Shown here in pieces: positions 6,558 to 7,511 of a stretch of 7,511 bases of DNA (position 1 is its first letter; every line of letters starts with the position of its first letter). The notes beneath the pieces are model-generated. The model was not told where the DNA came from. It did no database searches and saw only the letters and a program-made list of their open reading frames with translations. The position numbers and the translations under genes are program-made. The stretch covers positions 1-7,511 of the forward strand of contig JACDBJ010000030.1 of assembly GCA_013695005.1 (NCBI GenBank), given 5' to 3'. The stretch comes from Pseudonocardiales bacterium (GTDB lineage: Bacteria > Actinomycetota > Actinomycetes > Mycobacteriales > Pseudonocardiaceae).

Positions 6558-6633
6558 GCCGGTCTTCGATCGAAGCCTCCGGTGTCCGCCGCGGTTGCGG
6601 CGCTGGACCCGGAGGCCACTACCGAGGACCGGC
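6558..6633 (-). promoter_or_regulatory. Large nested hairpin between rpsO and pnp
   Basis: Three nested stems can be read. The outer stem is 6558-6568 with 6623-6633 (GCCGGTCTTCG against CGAGGACCGGC, one G-U type mismatch). The middle stem is 6575-6587 with 6605-6616 (GCCTCCGG against CCGGAGGC, plus GTCC against GGAC, one bulged base). The inner stem is GCCGC/GCGGC (6588-6592 with 6597-6601) around a 4-base loop. An alternative local palindrome, CTTCGATCGAAG (6564-6575), competes with the outer stem. In E. coli and Streptomyces the rpsO-pnp gap contains a hairpin cut by RNase III, which controls pnp mRNA. The position here is the same; the cleavage is inference. Confidence 0.6.
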
Positions 6634-6666
6634 GATACGTCGCGGTGGCGCGGTCTTCAGTTCTTG

Positions 6667-6697
6667 GGGCCGGCGGTTTCTGGGCCGGCACGTTTCT
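6667..6697 (-). repeat. Tandem repeat forming a GCCGGC hairpin after rpsO
   Basis: Two imperfect tandem units (plus-strand GGGGCCGGCGGTTTCT-like, about 6666-6681 and 6682-6697) each contain GCCGGC (6669-6674 and 6684-6689). The two copies can pair as a 6-bp stem with a 9-base loop, starting 17 bases after the rpsO stop. Likely an attenuator or terminator of rpsO. No U-run is present. Confidence 0.4.
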
Positions 6698-6706
6698 AGG
6701 GCGTGG

Positions 6707-6976
6707 TCAGCGACGCAGGCCCAGCCGCTCGATGAGCGAGCGGTAGCGCGCGACGTCGACCTTGGCCAGGTACTTCAGCAGCCGGCGGCGCCGGCCGACC
6801 ATCAACAGCAAGCCACGACGCGAGTGGTGGTCGTGCTTGTGCTGCTTGAGGTGCTCGGTGAGGTCACTGATGCGCTTGGTCAACAGTGCGACCTGAGCCT
6901 CCGGGGAACCGGTGTCGGCGTCGTGGACGCCGTAGTCGGTGAGGATCGTCTTCTTCTGGGCGGCGTTGAGGGCCAC
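6707..6976 (-). CDS. rpsO: 30S ribosomal protein S15
   Basis: The 89 residues are exactly the standard S15 length. S15 binds the central domain of 16S rRNA early in 30S assembly and contacts the 50S subunit. The conserved blocks are all present: DTGSPEAQVALLT near 21-33, HKHDHHSRRGLLLMVGRRR near 46-64, and LLKYL. The start is GTG 6976, giving VALNAAQKK. AAGGAG (6986-6991) lies 9 bases upstream, and the frame upstream of it lacks family similarity. It is followed by pnp after a 207-base structured gap, the classic rpsO-pnp arrangement. The 104-base leader holds a small hairpin, and many S15 mRNAs are autoregulated by S15 binding such leaders. Whether this one is cannot be told by eye. Confidence 0.99.
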   Translation of the reverse strand: MALNAAQKKTILTDYGVHDADTGSPEAQVALLTKRISDLTEHLKQHKHDHHSRRGLLLMVGRRRRLLKYLAKVDVARYRSLIERLGLRR

Positions 6977-6985
6977 TACGAGGTG

Positions 6986-6991
6986 CTCCTT
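6986..6991 (-). promoter_or_regulatory. rpsO ribosome binding site
   Basis: AAGGAG on the minus strand, 9 bases upstream of GTG 6976; it fixes the non-ATG start of rpsO. Confidence 0.8.
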
Positions 6992-7015
6992 GATCAGATC
7001 ATGTGTGCCGTGTGG

Positions 7016-7031
7016 TCCCGCCTCAGCGGGA
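7016..7031 (-). promoter_or_regulatory. Hairpin in the rpsO leader
   Basis: TCCCGC and GCGGGA (7016-7021 with 7026-7031) form a perfect 6-bp stem with a 4-base loop. It lies 24 bases upstream of the AAGGAG and about 50 bases after the end of the preceding gene. It could be a terminator remnant of thpR or part of an S15 autoregulatory element. No T-tract follows. Confidence 0.4.
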
Positions 7032-7080
7032 TGAGACGGTGCTGGCCGCCACGGACCGCAGCCACACCCAACACGAAAGG

Positions 7081-7511
7081 TTACCAGCCGGCGGCGGACG
7101 CGGACCGGCCGGGCGCGGCCGTGAGCAGCGGCACCCGGTGCTGGACGCGGTAGCGGACCGGGCCGGGGGCCTGCTCGCTGGACACCAGGTGGACCTCGCC
7201 CGGCTGCCACCACGGGCCGCGATGGCGGTGCAACGGCCCGGTGCTGGTCGGCCAGGCGCGCCCGCGCCGCGCCCTGGCCACCGTCACGTGCGGCAGGAAG
7301 CCGGCGGGGTTTCCGCCGGCCGCGGCGACCAGCCCCCCGAGCGCGGCGTCGTCGGCGGGTTCGGTGCCGAACACCCTGGCGAAGGCAACCCTCGGCAGGA
7401 ACCCGGCGCCGGCCAGCCGCAGGCGGGGGGCGACGCAGCCGGCGGCGCGCTGCTCCAGCTGCCGGGCGAGCATGCCCGGGTCGGCGTCGCCGTGGAAGCA
7501 CAGGGTGAGGT
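7081..7511 (-). CDS. thpR: RNA 2',3'-cyclic phosphodiesterase (2H family), 5' end beyond window
   Basis: The last 142 residues of a 2H phosphoesterase (LigT/ThpR type), which opens 2',3'-cyclic phosphates on RNA ends to 2'-phosphates. The visible part opens LTLCFHGDADPG, matching the residues that follow the first catalytic His in the family's HLTL motif; that His lies just outside the window. The second motif is intact in FLPHVTVARARRG, with HVT encoded at 7282-7290. The ending EVHLVSSEQAPGPVRYRV resembles the family's closing strands. The frame stays open to the window edge, so an internal ATG at 7473 is not the real start. It ends at TAA (7081-7083), 104 bases before rpsO and on the same strand. 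Family assignment is by motifs only; other 2H proteins are possible. Confidence 0.82.
   Translation of the reverse strand, partial: LTLCFHGDADPGMLARQLEQRAAGCVAPRLRLAGAGFLPRVAFARVFGTEPADDAALGGLVAAAGGNPAGFLPHVTVARARRGRAWPTSTGPLHRHRGPWWQPGEVHLVSSEQAPGPVRYRVQHRVPLLTAAPGRSASAAGW

Noticed and set aside
6992..7000. Tiny ATG-ATC-TGA reading frame just before the rpsO Shine-Dalgarno
   Set aside because: A two-codon frame with no ribosome site of its own; easily chance.
7078..7083. TAACCT as a -10 element for rpsO
   Set aside because: It overlaps the preceding stop codon and no -35-like hexamer lies at a suitable distance; not better than chance.
4463..7153. A very long plus-strand open frame (896 codons) antisense to pnp and rpsO
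   Set aside because: Its translation is low-complexity (Arg/His/Asp/Gly/Val-rich) with no family motifs. It arises from G/C third-position bias of the minus-strand genes and crosses a structured intergenic gap.
6707..7501. Extension of the rpsO frame upstream to about 264 codons
   Set aside because: The upstream part is an out-of-frame reading of the cyclic phosphodiesterase gene. S15 length and the AAGGAG site fix the start at 6976.

Overview
The window is high-GC DNA with a strong G/C third-position bias. It uses GTG and TTG starts freely and carries the neighbouring genes rpsO, pnp, an M16 peptidase and dapB. This points to an actinobacterium, perhaps a Pseudonocardiales- or mycobacteria-like lineage; the order level is inference. 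All six well-supported genes lie on the minus strand, so in transcription order the window reads from 7511 down to 1.

Region by region on the minus strand: (1) 7511-7081, the 3' part of an RNA 2',3'-cyclic phosphodiesterase gene (thpR/2H family), cut by the window edge. (2) A 104-nt leader with a perfect 6-bp hairpin, then rpsO (S15, 6976-6707). (3) A 207-nt gap with a small hairpin/tandem repeat, a large nested hairpin and a palindrome over the pnp ribosome binding site. (4) pnp (6499-4271), whose TGA stop overlaps the TTG start of an M16 zinc peptidase gene (4274-2925). (5) The M16 stop codon lies in the loop of a strong stem-loop; a short promoter region follows, then dapB (2820-2056). (6) A 221-nt gap rich in palindromes, then a small RsbW-like ATP-binding regulator (1834-1427). 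(7) An MFS transporter gene (from 1360) that stays open to the window edge. It runs antisense to the last 114 bases of an apparent plus-strand gene.

Functionally the right half is an RNA-metabolism block: RNA end repair or cyclic phosphate hydrolysis, a ribosomal protein, and PNPase. PNPase is translationally coupled to a processing peptidase. dapB is the lysine/diaminopimelate step and probably has its own promoter. The left end adds a GHKL-type anti-sigma-like switch protein and an exporter-like MFS protein.

I see no CRISPR array, transposon, tRNA or obvious novel multi-gene system. The most interesting signals are non-coding. Hairpins sit at nearly every gene end, two of them enclosing the stop codon, and there is an elaborate foldable element between rpsO and pnp. 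All structures were read by eye; no folding or database search was run.
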